Notes: generated from the letters alone by a model not told the origin. DNA of 64,000 nt from Kofleriaceae bacterium (GCA_024762925.1 JANTGM010000008.1:1-64000), one strand, 5' to 3'. Counted from the stretch's first letter, positions 38,417-47,422 are shown. Made by a program: numbers and translations.

Positions 38417-38695
38417 ATGTACCACGGCGCATTCTACATCTGCCTCTTTCTCACAGCCTGTAGTGGCGGCGACAGCCGTCTAGTTCCAGCGTCAGATCCA
38501 CAGTTTCAGCTCCTAGAAGCGCCGGAATCGGAGGGCGAATGCCAGGCCACAGGGGACTGTGAGGCATCTTGTGTCCATAGCTGCATACTCGGGAGCCAAG
38601 GCCCAATCACATGCCCAGCGGAGCCAACGGAGCGTCCCGAGCGACTTGTGGGAGCGAGCTGTGAATGTGAGCAGAGTCGCTGCATCTGGAACTAG
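38417..38695 (+). CDS. Small Cys-rich lipoprotein
   Basis: A 92-residue protein with a signal peptide (HGAFYICLFLTAC, lipobox LTAC) and a mature part with eight further Cys residues (ECQATGDCEASCVHSC, then TCPAEP and CECEQSRCIWN). The Cys pattern suggests a disulfide-knit module. Its TAG stop is inside the CTAG that begins the MITE-like element at 38692, so the C-terminus may have been altered by that insertion. The function is unknown. Confidence 0.68.
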   Translation: MYHGAFYICLFLTACSGGDSRLVPASDPQFQLLEAPESEGECQATGDCEASCVHSCILGSQGPITCPAEPTERPERLVGASCECEQSRCIWN

Positions 38696-38874
38696 TGCGC
38701 GATCCATAGACATTGATTCGTGATCGCGAACTCAGCTCGTTTGCTGGCGAGGCAAAAAGAGGGAGTTTGCTGGGGCAAGCGACCGAGGAACAACGAAGAA
38801 GACTGGCAGAGCCAGTTTGTCCAGCGGGCGAGAAGACGAGTGAGCGCGTTCTATCTTCATGAATCGCGCACTAG
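38692..38874. mobile_element. CTAG-bounded MITE-like element A (183 bp)
   Basis: Begins and ends with CTAG; the ends are inverted repeats CTAGTGCGCGATCCAT and, on the other strand, CTAGTGCGCGATTCAT (one mismatch). It has no credible gene. Its first 150 bp match, in reverse orientation and with about 10 differences, the right part of element B (43993-44142). The small size, TIRs and multiple copies fit a non-autonomous transposable element. Confidence 0.8.
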
Positions 38875-38892
38875 TGCGCGATCCATGGACAT
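38871..38892 (+). repeat. 22-bp MITE end fragment
   Basis: Starts in the CTAG shared with the right end of element A and matches the reverse complement of 44121-44142 at every base (start CTAGTGCGCGATCCATGGAC). It then breaks off where the IS481-type element begins, so it looks like a MITE copy truncated by that insertion. Confidence 0.75.
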
Positions 38893-38893
38893 C

Positions 38894-40241
38894 AGTATGA
38901 ACCCGGAGCATAGGTTCCCAAACGAACTTGGAGCATGGGTGACAAGCAAAGGTGTCTCTGCCACATGGCAGCGGTGCCTTGGAAAGAGACTTGTCGCGTG
39001 GAACAGAGAAAGAAATTCATCGAAGCGATGCTCGAAGGTAACTACAGCCAGACCGAGCTCAGCCGCGAATTCGGCATAAGCCGCAAGACGGCCAGAAAGT
39101 GGTGGAAGCGCTTCCAGGAGGAAGGTTTGCTCGGCCTGGTGGACCGGGATCGCATCACGTATTCGAGGCCGCATGCGACGAAGCCTGACATGGTGGCGCT
39201 CATCGTAGGAGCTCGTGTGAGGCATCCAAGCTGGGGCCCAAGAAGATTCACGCATGGTTACAAGGGCGCCGCAGCGGCCAGAAACTGCCGGCTGTGAGCA
39301 CGATAGGGCGCGTGCTCGAGCGCGAAGGAATGGTGCGCCGCAGGCGCTCTCGACAGCGGCGCAACGACTACTCGGACGGCCTCCACAAACAAGATGCTCC
39401 GAACGCAGTTTGGGCTGCCGACTTCAAAGGCCATTTCAAACTTCGCACCGGCATCAAGTGCTATCTGCTCACGATTTCCGATGGCTGCAGCCGCTTTCTG
39501 CTGCGTTGTCACGGCATGCAGCATCCAACGCACGACAATTCCAAGGCCGTGTTTGAGGCCGCATTTCACGAGTATGGGCTCCCAGGCGTCATGCGAACCG
39601 ACAACGGAGCGCCGTTTTCGAGCGTCTCAGGCATCAGCATGCTGTCGCTCTGGTGGATCAAGCTCGGCATCAAACCTGAGCGAATTGAGCGCGGAAAATC
39701 GACACAAAATGGCCGCCACGAGCGCATCCACCGGACGCTCAAAGCCGAGGTTCTGACTGGCAAAACGCCCAAGTCCTCTTTCTGGTCACAGCAGCGCGAG
39801 TTCGACCATTTTCGCCAAGAATACAACGAGGAAAGGCCTCACGAAGCGCTCGGACAAACTACGCCGTCATCGGTCTACAAACTGTCAGCGAGACGATATC
39901 CCACCAAACTTCGTGAGCCCGAATATGGCGACGCATTCACCGTCCAGCGAGCCACCAACGACGGATCGATCGAAGTCGCTGGCCAAAAAATCCGGCTCTC
40001 CATAGTGCTTGCTCAAAAACCCATTGGACTTCTCGAGCAAGAAGATGGAAGCATGGAGGTTCACTATGGACCGCTGCAGTTGGCAACGATCAGTCGCAAA
40101 GGCCGGCTACGAAGAGGCTCGAAACGCCGATCGAGCAAACCCGCAGCAGAAGAGAAATCACCTGAAACTTCCGTTTCTTAACTACGAAAACCGTCACCCA
40201 TGCTGCGAGTTTAAGTAGTTACCCATGGTCCGGGTCATACA
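38894..40241 (+). mobile_element. IS481-family insertion sequence
   Basis: About 1.35 kb. The ends are imperfect inverted repeats: left AGTATGAACCCGGAGCATAG, right (reverse complement) TGTATGACCCGGACCATGGG. A second shared block GCATGGGTGAC lies about 40 bp inward on each side. It carries one transposase gene in two frames. No clear target-site duplication is visible. Confidence 0.85.
38974..40181 (+). CDS. IS481 transposase, split by a -1 frameshift
   Basis: Frame 1 (38974-39297) starts with GTG and reads PWKETCRVEQRKKFIEAM, the usual IS481 N-terminus, and holds the HTH FGISRKTARKWWKRF. Frame 2 (39294-40181) holds the DDE catalytic core: AADFKGHFK (D), MRTDNGAPFSS (D) and NGRHERIHRTLK (E). 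Protein similarity passes from frame 1 to frame 2 at WGP/KKIHAW. The switch point is G GGC CCA (39234-39240), a heptamer of X-XXY-YYZ form in the zero frame; a -1 slip there restores the full protein. It may be programmed frameshifting or a one-base deletion that inactivated the element. Confidence 0.88.
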
Positions 40242-40448
40242 CTTATGCCGGGTGTAAACCCAATCTAGAGATGTCCGGTTCTCTGCAATTTGCAGATGTC
40301 CGGTCAGAGGGGCTTTTTAGCCCAAGGCACGTCGCTGAAAATCGCTCCACCGCCGCTATTTCGGGCCCGGTGAGTGAGCTGGAGGCACCGCGGAACTCTC
40401 GTCGTCGGAGCGTCAGCCATCGCGTATAGTCGCCGTGAGGCAGTAGTG

Positions 40449-40985
40449 GTGGCGCAGCAATCTCTTCCCATAATTCGACCCACGCAAGCGCTCTGGAAGG
40501 CGTGGGGCGGCAAAGGGCGGCTCCCAGACGTCGAGAGCTCGCCACAAGACAGCAGTGAGCGTCCGTGCCGGCTCTGCAACTGGTTTGCTCGCGAGGTGGC
40601 GCCGCTGGGCAAGCCGATGGTTCTGACGGCTGAGGCAAGCACCATGCTTACGTTACTTCTGCCGCTGAGTGAACTGAGCATGTCGATGGTGATCTTCCGA
40701 GAGGCTCTGCAGCGAGAGCTGAGGCGTCTGGAGATTCCGGCAGAGGCGATTGCGAGCGAGGTGGATGCTCTCGAGGACATCACCATCGCCAAGAACAACG
40801 ACCGCAGCACCATGGGCTCGCTAACCCAGCTCGCGAGCGACCTCGAGTACATGGTGGACTACGACCTGGAGCGAGGGCGACAAGTGGATCTGCAGGCCCT
40901 GCAAACCAAGCTGAACCAAACACCGCACGTTAAGCGCAGGGAGTCCTTTGCTGAGGACGCGGTACGCGGTCTCTTTGGCCTCTGA
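40449..40985 (+). CDS. DUF6933-like protein carried in the ISNCY element
   Basis: About 178 residues from GTG 40449 (GTG 40446 is equally possible; the open frame begins at 40374). The sequence PTQALWKAWGGKG, VLTAEASTMLTLLLPLSELS and ITIAKNNDRSTMGSLTQLA matches the order of elements I know from the DUF6933 family (KTNNRS-like motif). The function of that family is unknown. It lies between the left IS end and the 3' end of the transposase and is convergent with it, so it is a passenger gene or a captured host gene. Confidence 0.68.
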   Translation: MAQQSLPIIRPTQALWKAWGGKGRLPDVESSPQDSSERPCRLCNWFAREVAPLGKPMVLTAEASTMLTLLLPLSELSMSMVIFREALQRELRRLEIPAEAIASEVDALEDITIAKNNDRSTMGSLTQLASDLEYMVDYDLERGRQVDLQALQTKLNQTPHVKRRESFAEDAVRGLFGL

Positions 40986-40997
40986 CAAGCCACCTGG

Positions 40998-42044
40998 CTA
41001 GCCGGCGACCTTCGCTGCGATGCGTTCCTTTTCGCGTTTGCGAGCACGCGCAGGGACTTTGCCTTGAGCAAGCCGGTCTTTCTGCTTTGCCTTCACCCAC
41101 CTCATGGCGGCGCCCAGGCGCTTGTTTTCGACGATCTCAGTACGAGGCTCGGCCCAGCCCTTATCGAAGAGAGAGCATAGGGAAGGGTGACACCGTCACA
41201 TCGGAGCTCGACACTGCCATCAATCCACTCGACGACTTCGCAGGTCTTACGGACCATTTTAAGCGTCTCTGGCGACGGCAAGATTCGATACAGCTTGTGC
41301 TTGTAGTGAACCATCAAATCGCCCGTGATCTTCCGGGACTCGCGCAGCGCCATGGTGTCGTGCAAATAAACTGCGTCTTCGACAGCGCATCTTCGCCTTT
41401 GTGTTTCTTCTTCGAGACGCGAAAAATGGCGTGCTTGTCGCTGTAGAAGCACACGGGCTTGCCGTGCTGGCGGATGTACGATTTCGTTGCCTCGAAGTAA
41501 TCCAGCGCCGTTTCCGTCGTCACAAATCGAAGCTCCATCAGCCAACTTGTGGCGTCATCGACGAAAACCAGCAGCGTGCACACCGGGCCGCGATCTTCAA
41601 ACCACACGCATGCGGACTGCCATCGATTTGAACGAGTTCGCCGAGGCATTCTCGGCGATTTCGTGGCTGGTAGACGCGCCTGCGGGCGGCTCTCGGAACC
41701 CACATGCCGGCCTCGACCATCCAGGCGCGCAGCGTCTCCGTGGACAGCGAGATCCCGTGAATCTCGAGCAGCTTCTCGTTAGCCAAGGTCGGCCCGAAGT
41801 CGCTGTAGTGGCGCTTCACGAGCGCCAGAGCCTTCTTGCGCTTCGTCCGGGACAAGCGGCGGTTACTGGGAGCGCCACGCCGCTTCGAGCGCAGTCCAGC
41901 GGCGCCTTCGGCCTCGAGCGCCCGCATCAGCCGGCGCACCTGGCGCTCGCCAATGCCCAGCATCTCAGCGGCCTTACGCTGCGTGAGCCGTTAGTCGGCA
42001 ACGCGCTGCAAAACCTCTAAACGGTTCAATTCCTAGCGACTCAT
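40998..42044 (-). pseudogene. ISNCY/IS1202 transposase remnant
   Basis: An AGGAG site precedes ATG at 42044, but codon 4 is TAG and a second stop follows at codon 18. The N-terminal HTH (KAAEMLGIGERQVRRLMRAL) and IDGSPHA then shift frame at a 2-base TG insertion before WFEDRGPVCTLLVFVDDATS. After YSDKHAIFRVSKKKHKGEDA a large part of the core, including the expected catalytic Glu segment, is missing, and the C-terminal part resumes (GDLMVHYKHKLYRILPS to NKRLGAAMRWVKAKQKDRL). Stops, frameshifts and deletion make this a pseudogene. Confidence 0.88.
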
Positions 42045-42370
42045 GACCAGGAGATCTCCTTGAAACATGGCCCGGATATGACACCAAACCGGACATTTCT
42101 ACTTGGGAGAAACCGGACATTTCTACTTTGGTCTTATGTCTGGAGTTTACATAATATCAATTATGCGACGCATTGTTGTGGGCGTTACCCAAAGGCGTGC
42201 ACTGTCTCAGTCCTGCCTGATCTGCCCCAGATCTCGGCATCCCGCCACCTTCTTCGTCGCGAGCCACCCATGGGTGCGCAGAAACCTCAAGGCCGAGCCC
42301 GTCTGGCCGATGCTCTAGTTTGCGTGATGGCCATGTGTACTTGCCGCTGCGCCTTAAGTTGGAGACGATC

Positions 42371-43897
42371 ATGCCAGTGCCCGGAATCGCCGAGAGTCAG
42401 GAAGCCACGTTGCCGCGTGCTCGCAATGAGCACAACTGGCAAGTGTTGGCCGTTGACGATCAGCCAGAGGTTTTAGCGTCCCTGCAACGGCTGCTTCGGC
42501 GTCGTGGTTTCGAGTTGGACTGTTACACAAGTCCGCTTGAGGCATTGGATGTTCTGCAGAGCGGTTCACACCGCTATGACTTGGTGTTGCTGGACGTCAA
42601 TATGCCTGAGATGAGCGGCCTGGAGTTGCTGCCAAAGGCAAAGGAAATTGATGGTTTCCTGCCAGTAGTCATGCTCACGGCCGATGACAGCGCCGAAACG
42701 GCAGTGGCCGCGCTCAAAGGCGGCGCGTTCAACTACCTCATCAAGCCGCTTGATGATCCGGATGCGGTTGCGATTACCCTGGCACGCGCCGGTCATCACT
42801 GCAGGCTCCAGCGACGGACTCGCGACCTCGAAAAGAAGGTATCGGAGAGCGAGCGCTTTGAGACGCTTGTTGGCTCTACCCCTGCGATGCGCGAGGTTTT
42901 TGGACAGATCAGCAAGGTCGCCGATTCTGACGTCAATGTACTTATACAAGGAGAGTCGGGTACCGGTAAGGAGCTTGTAGCGCGCGCGATTCACGATCGC
43001 TCCAGTCGCTCTCAAGGTCCTTTTGTCGCACTCAATTGCGGGGCGATTCCCGAGGCGCTCATTGATAGCGAGCTGTTTGGGCACACGCGCGGAGCATTCA
43101 CAGGCGCCACTGGAGCGCGTCCTGGTGTGTTTGCGGAGGCACACGGGGGCAGCCTCTTTCTCGATGAGATTGGTGACGTTCCTCTGCCAGTGCAATTGCG
43201 GCTCCTGCGCGTCTTGCAAGAAGGCGAAGTACGCGCGGTTGGTGGCACGGGCACACGTCCAATCGATGTACGTGTGATCACCGCGACCCACGTCGATTTG
43301 GAGCAAGCGACAGCGTCCAAGCAGTTCCGGCTCGATCTCTATTACCGCCTCAATGTCGTCAATCTCTCGCTGCCCGCACTTCGCGACCGACTTGACGATG
43401 TTCCGATTCTCGCCAGCCATCTCCTCGATAAGCACGCAACGCGAATTGGTCGCGAGGAGAAGATGCATTTCTCAGTTCGAGCCATGGAGGCGCTGTGCAT
43501 CTACGATTGGCCCGGCAACGTTCGCGAGTTGGAGAATGCTGTACAGCGCGCTCTCGCAATGACGGCTGGCAACCAAATTGATTTGCCCGCCCTTCCACGG
43601 CGCATCACTGGCGGCCTTGCAGCGCTCACACGCAACAACTCCGATGAGTCGATAGGCGTCGTTTCAAACCTTCCGGCAACAGGGCCGGAATTCCCCGACC
43701 TAACCTGGACAGACTCACATGGCTTCTCTGATGCCAAGCGGATGGCGCTACACGAGTTTGAGCGCGCCTACCTAAAGCGCCTACTTGAGCGCACCAAGGG
43801 CAACATCTCCGAAGCTGCTCGAGTTGCGGGCATCGATCGATCAAACCTTAAGCGTGTGCTCAGCCGACTGGGCTTACGCGGCACGGGAACCTCCTAG
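42371..43897 (+). CDS. NtrC-family sigma-54 response regulator
   Basis: About 508 residues. REC domain: VLAVDDQPE, the phospho-acceptor in LVLLDVNMPEMSGLELL, and LIKPLDD. AAA+ sigma-54 domain: GESGTGKELVARAIH, ELFGHTRGAFTGATGARPG and GGSLFLDEIGD. The C-terminal Fis-type HTH reads GNISEAARVAGIDRSNLKRVL. ATG 42371 has GGAG 6 bases upstream. The 245 bp before it, after the ISNCY end, include an AT-rich stretch (42145-42170) but no gene. The TAG stop is inside the CTAG that begins MITE element B. It probably works with the REC and hybrid-kinase genes downstream. Confidence 0.95.
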   Translation: MPVPGIAESQEATLPRARNEHNWQVLAVDDQPEVLASLQRLLRRRGFELDCYTSPLEALDVLQSGSHRYDLVLLDVNMPEMSGLELLPKAKEIDGFLPVVMLTADDSAETAVAALKGGAFNYLIKPLDDPDAVAITLARAGHHCRLQRRTRDLEKKVSESERFETLVGSTPAMREVFGQISKVADSDVNVLIQGESGTGKELVARAIHDRSSRSQGPFVALNCGAIPEALIDSELFGHTRGAFTGATGARPGVFAEAHGGSLFLDEIGDVPLPVQLRLLRVLQEGEVRAVGGTGTRPIDVRVITATHVDLEQATASKQFRLDLYYRLNVVNLSLPALRDRLDDVPILASHLLDKHATRIGREEKMHFSVRAMEALCIYDWPGNVRELENAVQRALAMTAGNQIDLPALPRRITGGLAALTRNNSDESIGVVSNLPATGPEFPDLTWTDSHGFSDAKRMALHEFERAYLKRLLERTKGNISEAARVAGIDRSNLKRVLSRLGLRGTGTS

Positions 43898-44142
43898 TGT
43901 GCGATCCAAAATGTTTGACCGGCCCTCGCTTGGTTTCTCACCTTCTAGGCGCTTCGCTCTGCGTTGCTCGTCGGTCACGTATCTCGATACGCACTCGTCT
44001 TCTCGCCCGCTGGACAAACTGGCTCTGCCAGTCTTCTTAGTTGTTCCTCGGTCGCTTGCCCCAGCAAGCTCCCTCTTCCCGCCTCGCCAGAAAACGAGCT
44101 GACTTCGCGATCACGAAGCAATGTCCATGGATCGCGCACTAG
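43894..44142. mobile_element. CTAG-bounded MITE-like element B (249 bp)
   Basis: Begins with CTAGTGTGCGATCCA and ends, on the other strand, with CTAGTGCGCGATCCA: a 15-bp terminal inverted repeat with one mismatch. Its right 150 bp match element A in reverse orientation (about 93% by eye). The left 95 bp are not in element A. It has no credible gene. The remaining 132 bp before the next gene (44143-44274) hold an AGGAGAGAGG ribosome binding site at its end and nothing else that I recognise. Confidence 0.82.
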
Positions 44143-44274
44143 TTCCCGCCTCGTTGTTCGACTGAATATCGGGCGAAAAGCGCAGAGATCGCGGACTTTT
44201 ACCGCTGAATCCTCAAGCTTGCTCGGCTTGGTCCGATTCCCTAAACGTAGCAGCACTCGTTAGGAGAGAGGTAC

Positions 44275-44682
44275 ATGGCAGACAACTATTCCATCCTATT
44301 GGCAGACGACGAGCCAGACATTCGCAGAGCCCTAAAGCGCTCTTTGCATGTGCCTGGCTACACAATGCATGAGGCCGGTGACGGCGTTGATGCGCTGGCG
44401 CTTCTCAAGAAGACGCCTTGTGACGCCATCATCAGTGACTTCAATATGCCTCGGATGAATGGGCTCGACTTGCTCACGCAAGTACGGATCATGTATCCGA
44501 ATATGCTAAGAATTCTTCTTACGGCAAGGGCTGACGTGCACCTGGCGGTTCGAGCCCTCAATGAAGGCGCCGTGCACCGCTTCTTGCTCAAGCCATGGGA
44601 TCATGTCGACCTTAAGGGCATTGTTCGAATGGCCCTGCACTCGATGCAGACCGCGGCCCCAGAGCAACCCGAGGATCGATAG
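44275..44682 (+). CDS. Single-domain response regulator
   Basis: A 135-residue stand-alone REC domain: LLADDEPDIRRAL (acidic pocket), IISDFNMPRMNGLDLL (phospho-Asp), LLTARAD and FLLKPWDHVDL. The KPWD element is typical of REC domains found in HD-GYP or hybrid systems. A strong AGGAGAGAGG ribosome binding site precedes the ATG. It is followed after 5 bases by the REC-histidine-kinase gene, so the pair forms an operon. Confidence 0.95.
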   Translation: MADNYSILLADDEPDIRRALKRSLHVPGYTMHEAGDGVDALALLKKTPCDAIISDFNMPRMNGLDLLTQVRIMYPNMLRILLTARADVHLAVRALNEGAVHRFLLKPWDHVDLKGIVRMALHSMQTAAPEQPEDR

Positions 44683-44687
44683 GAGAA

Positions 44688-45872
44688 ATGGGCAGCGCTG
44701 CCGCAACTATGGACTCCGCATTGACGGCGTTGAGTCCATCCTCGTCGGACAAGTCGTCTCCCGACGCGGAGACGCATGCAGCCAGAATTCTTCTGGCCGA
44801 TGACGATCGGCAGGTTCGTCGCACGGTTGGCCGGGTCTTGCGAAAACGGGGCTTCGAGGTGATTGAAGCTGTCGATGGTGTTGAAGCCATGGAGGCCGCA
44901 GGAGAGCATCCACCCGATCTTGCGCTTGTCGACCTCCGAATGCCTCGCAAAGACGGATTCGATGTGGTTCGCGAGCTCAAGGGCAGCAATCCTCGCCTCC
45001 CAGTCCTGGTTCTCTCTGGTTGGGATGATGCGGAAGACCGGGTTCAGGCCTTTGACGTTGGAGCGGACGACTTTATCGCCAAGCCTGTGTACATGAAGGA
45101 GCTTCTGCGACGAATTGACGCCTTTGAGCGAACACGCCGTGCCTACCTGGAACTCCAAGCTCTCAATGAACACGCCGACCACCTTCGATTGTTTGCCGCA
45201 GAGGCCGCTGCCCTGCTCGCTCACGACCTCAACAACGGACTGAGCATTGCCTCGGCAAACATGCAGTTCATCGACGAAGAGCTGCGTGAGACGAAAGGTG
45301 ATCCAGAACTTGTGGAAGCATCCTCTGCAGGAAGACGCGCCCTTCGACGCATGATTGGGCTTGTCGCCAACTTCGTGGACATTTCTCGGCTTGAGGACGC
45401 GGCGCTCCAAGTCGTGCGCTTTCCAACAAAAGTCGGTGATCTTCTGAAGAGCACTGGGCAAATCCATGAGACCAGTCGAAACGATATCGAGGGCCTCACC
45501 GTCTCCTGCGACATGGACCTCGTTTGCGAGATTGACCCCATGCTAACCGAGCGTGTGCTGCACAATCTCCTCAACAACGCCACTCGCTATGTTGATGTGG
45601 GGGGGCGAATTGGTGTCGAGGCCTATCTCGAAGATGATGGAGAAACGCTCTTCATTGGCGTCGGCAACACGGGGGCTGGCATTCCCCACGAAAAGCGCGA
45701 TGGTCTCTTCGACAAATACGGCAAAGCGGGCGATGGGAAATCGCAACGCGGCATGGGACTCTACTTCTGCAGGCTCGCCTGCGAAGCACACGGTGGCAGC
45801 ATTCGCATCGAAGACTCGCCCGACTTTGCGACGCTATTCGCGATTCGCCTGTCTATCGCTAGCCAGGGTTAG
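44688..45872 (+). CDS. Response regulator-histidine kinase hybrid (REC first)
   Basis: A 394-residue cytosolic protein: an N-terminal REC (ILLADDDRQVRRTV, LALVDLRMPRKDGFDVV, FIAKPVYMKELL) joined to a kinase with H-box LLAHDLNNGLSIASANMQ and a HATPase domain (NNATRYVDVGG, GNTGAGIPHEKRDGLFD, GMGLYFCRLACEAHGG). In the REC-HK order the REC usually receives phosphate from another kinase and controls this kinase. The C-terminus overlaps the convergent Hsp70 gene by 4 bp. Confidence 0.94.
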   Translation: MGSAAATMDSALTALSPSSSDKSSPDAETHAARILLADDDRQVRRTVGRVLRKRGFEVIEAVDGVEAMEAAGEHPPDLALVDLRMPRKDGFDVVRELKGSNPRLPVLVLSGWDDAEDRVQAFDVGADDFIAKPVYMKELLRRIDAFERTRRAYLELQALNEHADHLRLFAAEAAALLAHDLNNGLSIASANMQFIDEELRETKGDPELVEASSAGRRALRRMIGLVANFVDISRLEDAALQVVRFPTKVGDLLKSTGQIHETSRNDIEGLTVSCDMDLVCEIDPMLTERVLHNLLNNATRYVDVGGRIGVEAYLEDDGETLFIGVGNTGAGIPHEKRDGLFDKYGKAGDGKSQRGMGLYFCRLACEAHGGSIRIEDSPDFATLFAIRLSIASQG

Positions 45873-47413
45873 CGATGGCTCAGCTCGCGGATTTCCCGAT
45901 CGCTTAAGCCGCCAGCGGGCTCGATCGTCACGCTAGCGGCTTTCCCGGAGTCGTGCTCGGTTGCTGAGACTGCCAAGAGGCCATCGACATCTACCGTGAA
46001 GTCCACCTCTACTCGCGTCTTGCCTTTGGGGCGCGGCGGCAGGTCACCCAGAGTGAATCGCCCGAGATAGCAATTGTTCGTCACCTTCTCGTGATCGCCC
46101 TGGTAGACCTCGAGGGTTACAAAGGTCTGGTTGTCCTCGGTCGTTGCAAAGGTCTTCTGGGCCCGGGTTGGAACGGTCGTGTTGGCGTTGAGCAGAATCG
46201 ACATGCGATCGCCGGTGACGCGAATGCCAAGAGAATGCGGAGTCACGTCGAGTAGAACAACCTCCTGCAGCTCCCCCCCCATGATTGCGCTCTGGGTGGC
46301 GGCCCCTTGGGCAACAATTTCGTCGGGGTTTACGCCCTTTGACGGTTCACGGCCAAAAATCTCAACCACTCTGGACTGCACAGCGGGCATGCGACTCATG
46401 CCACCAACCAGGAGAACCTGATCAATGTCACTTGCACTCATGCGAGCGTCTCGTAGGGCTCGCTCACACGGCGCTGCGAGTGCGTCCAACAGAGGCGCGC
46501 ACATCGACTCCAGTTCGTCACGTCGCAGTTCGCGCTGCAGGTGCACCGGACCTGCGGGCGATGCCGCCAAGAATGGAAGATTCATGTCGGTGCTGATGGT
46601 CGACGACAGCTCGATCTTGGCTCGCTCTGCGGCTTCTTTGAGGCGCTGCAATGCCACCGGGTCTTCGTGAAGGTTGAGCTGGTTGTTCTTGGCGAACTCT
46701 TCACAGAGCAGCTCGATGATTTTTCGGTCGAAGTCATCACCGCCAAGTTCGGTATCGCCGTGACTTGAGAGCACCTCAAAGACGCCCGATTCGATAACCA
46801 AGATTGAAACGTCGAAGGTCCCACCCCCCAAGTCAAACACCGCGAGGCGCTGGTCTTGGCCATGATGTGCTCCGTAGGCGAGCGCTGCAGCCGTTGGCTC
46901 GTTGAGAATTGCGCGAACCCGAAGTCCGGCAATGGCACCAGCGTCCTTGGTTGCCTTGCGCTGCACTTCATCAAAGTAGGCAGGCACGGTAACAATGGCT
47001 TCTTCCACTTGCTCACCAAGGTAGTCCTCGGCAATCTCTTTCATCTTGCGCAAGATGTGGCTTGAGACTTCTTCTGGTGACATCTCATTGCCGTTGATAC
47101 GTACCCAGGCATCACCGTTCTTAGACCGGACAACCGAGTACGGCAAGGTGGGGCGCAATTCCTCAATGGCTTGAGAATCAAAGCGTTTGCCGATTAGGCG
47201 CTTCACGCCGTAGACCGTGCGCTCGGGGTTGGTGACCATCTGGCGCTTTGACGGCGCTCCGACGACAACCTCCCCCTCCGCATTCCACGAAACCATCGAA
47301 GGGGTGGTTCGCCCGCCCTCGTGATTGTGGATGACGACAGCTTCGCTGCCTTCGAGCACGGCCACGCACGAGTTCGTCGTGCCGAGATCGATACCGATGA
47401 TCTTGTTTTCCAT
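45869..47413 (-). CDS. Lidless Hsp70 (DnaK paralogue)
   Basis: A 514-residue Hsp70. The ATPase domain is complete: GIDLGTTNSCVAV, VTVPAYFDEVQRKATKDAG, ILNEPTAAALAYG, VFDLGGGTFDVSIL and LVGGMSRMPAVQ. The substrate-binding beta domain is present (LLDVTPHSLGIRVTG to VEVDFTVDVDGLLAVSA), but the protein stops at GGLSDREIRELSHR, within the first lid helix. About 110-130 residues of helical lid and the C-terminal tail are missing. Without a lid, substrate release should be fast. The J-like/TPR gene lies 10 bases upstream on the same strand. Confidence 0.93.
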   Translation of the reverse strand: MENKIIGIDLGTTNSCVAVLEGSEAVVIHNHEGGRTTPSMVSWNAEGEVVVGAPSKRQMVTNPERTVYGVKRLIGKRFDSQAIEELRPTLPYSVVRSKNGDAWVRINGNEMSPEEVSSHILRKMKEIAEDYLGEQVEEAIVTVPAYFDEVQRKATKDAGAIAGLRVRAILNEPTAAALAYGAHHGQDQRLAVFDLGGGTFDVSILVIESGVFEVLSSHGDTELGGDDFDRKIIELLCEEFAKNNQLNLHEDPVALQRLKEAAERAKIELSSTISTDMNLPFLAASPAGPVHLQRELRRDELESMCAPLLDALAAPCERALRDARMSASDIDQVLLVGGMSRMPAVQSRVVEIFGREPSKGVNPDEIVAQGAATQSAIMGGELQEVVLLDVTPHSLGIRVTGDRMSILLNANTTVPTRAQKTFATTEDNQTFVTLEVYQGDHEKVTNNCYLGRFTLGDLPPRPKGKTRVEVDFTVDVDGLLAVSATEHDSGKAASVTIEPAGGLSDREIRELSHR

Positions 47414-47422
47414 CGTGGCTTC

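Larger units (their letters stand above)
40266..42125 (-). mobile_element. Decayed ISNCY (IS1202-type) insertion sequence
   Basis: About 1.86 kb. Each end carries TAGA(G/A)ATGTCCGGTT, and at each end ATGTCCGGT recurs about 25 bp inward, giving double inverted ends. It contains a broken transposase on the minus strand and a DUF6933-like gene on the plus strand. It lies about 24 bp after the IS481 element. The 40305-40445 interval inside the element shows no gene. Confidence 0.78.

Noticed and set aside
42566-43468. 300-residue minus-strand ORF
   Set aside because: Lies wholly opposite the NtrC-type regulator, whose AAA+ motifs are intact; shadow.
44601-45467. 288-residue minus-strand ORF
   Set aside because: Opposite the REC and hybrid-kinase genes; no motif, shadow.
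46000-47413. Frameshifted ordinary dnaK
   Set aside because: The short frame ends cleanly, and the bases after the stop belong to the convergent kinase gene, with no lid-like sequence in other frames.
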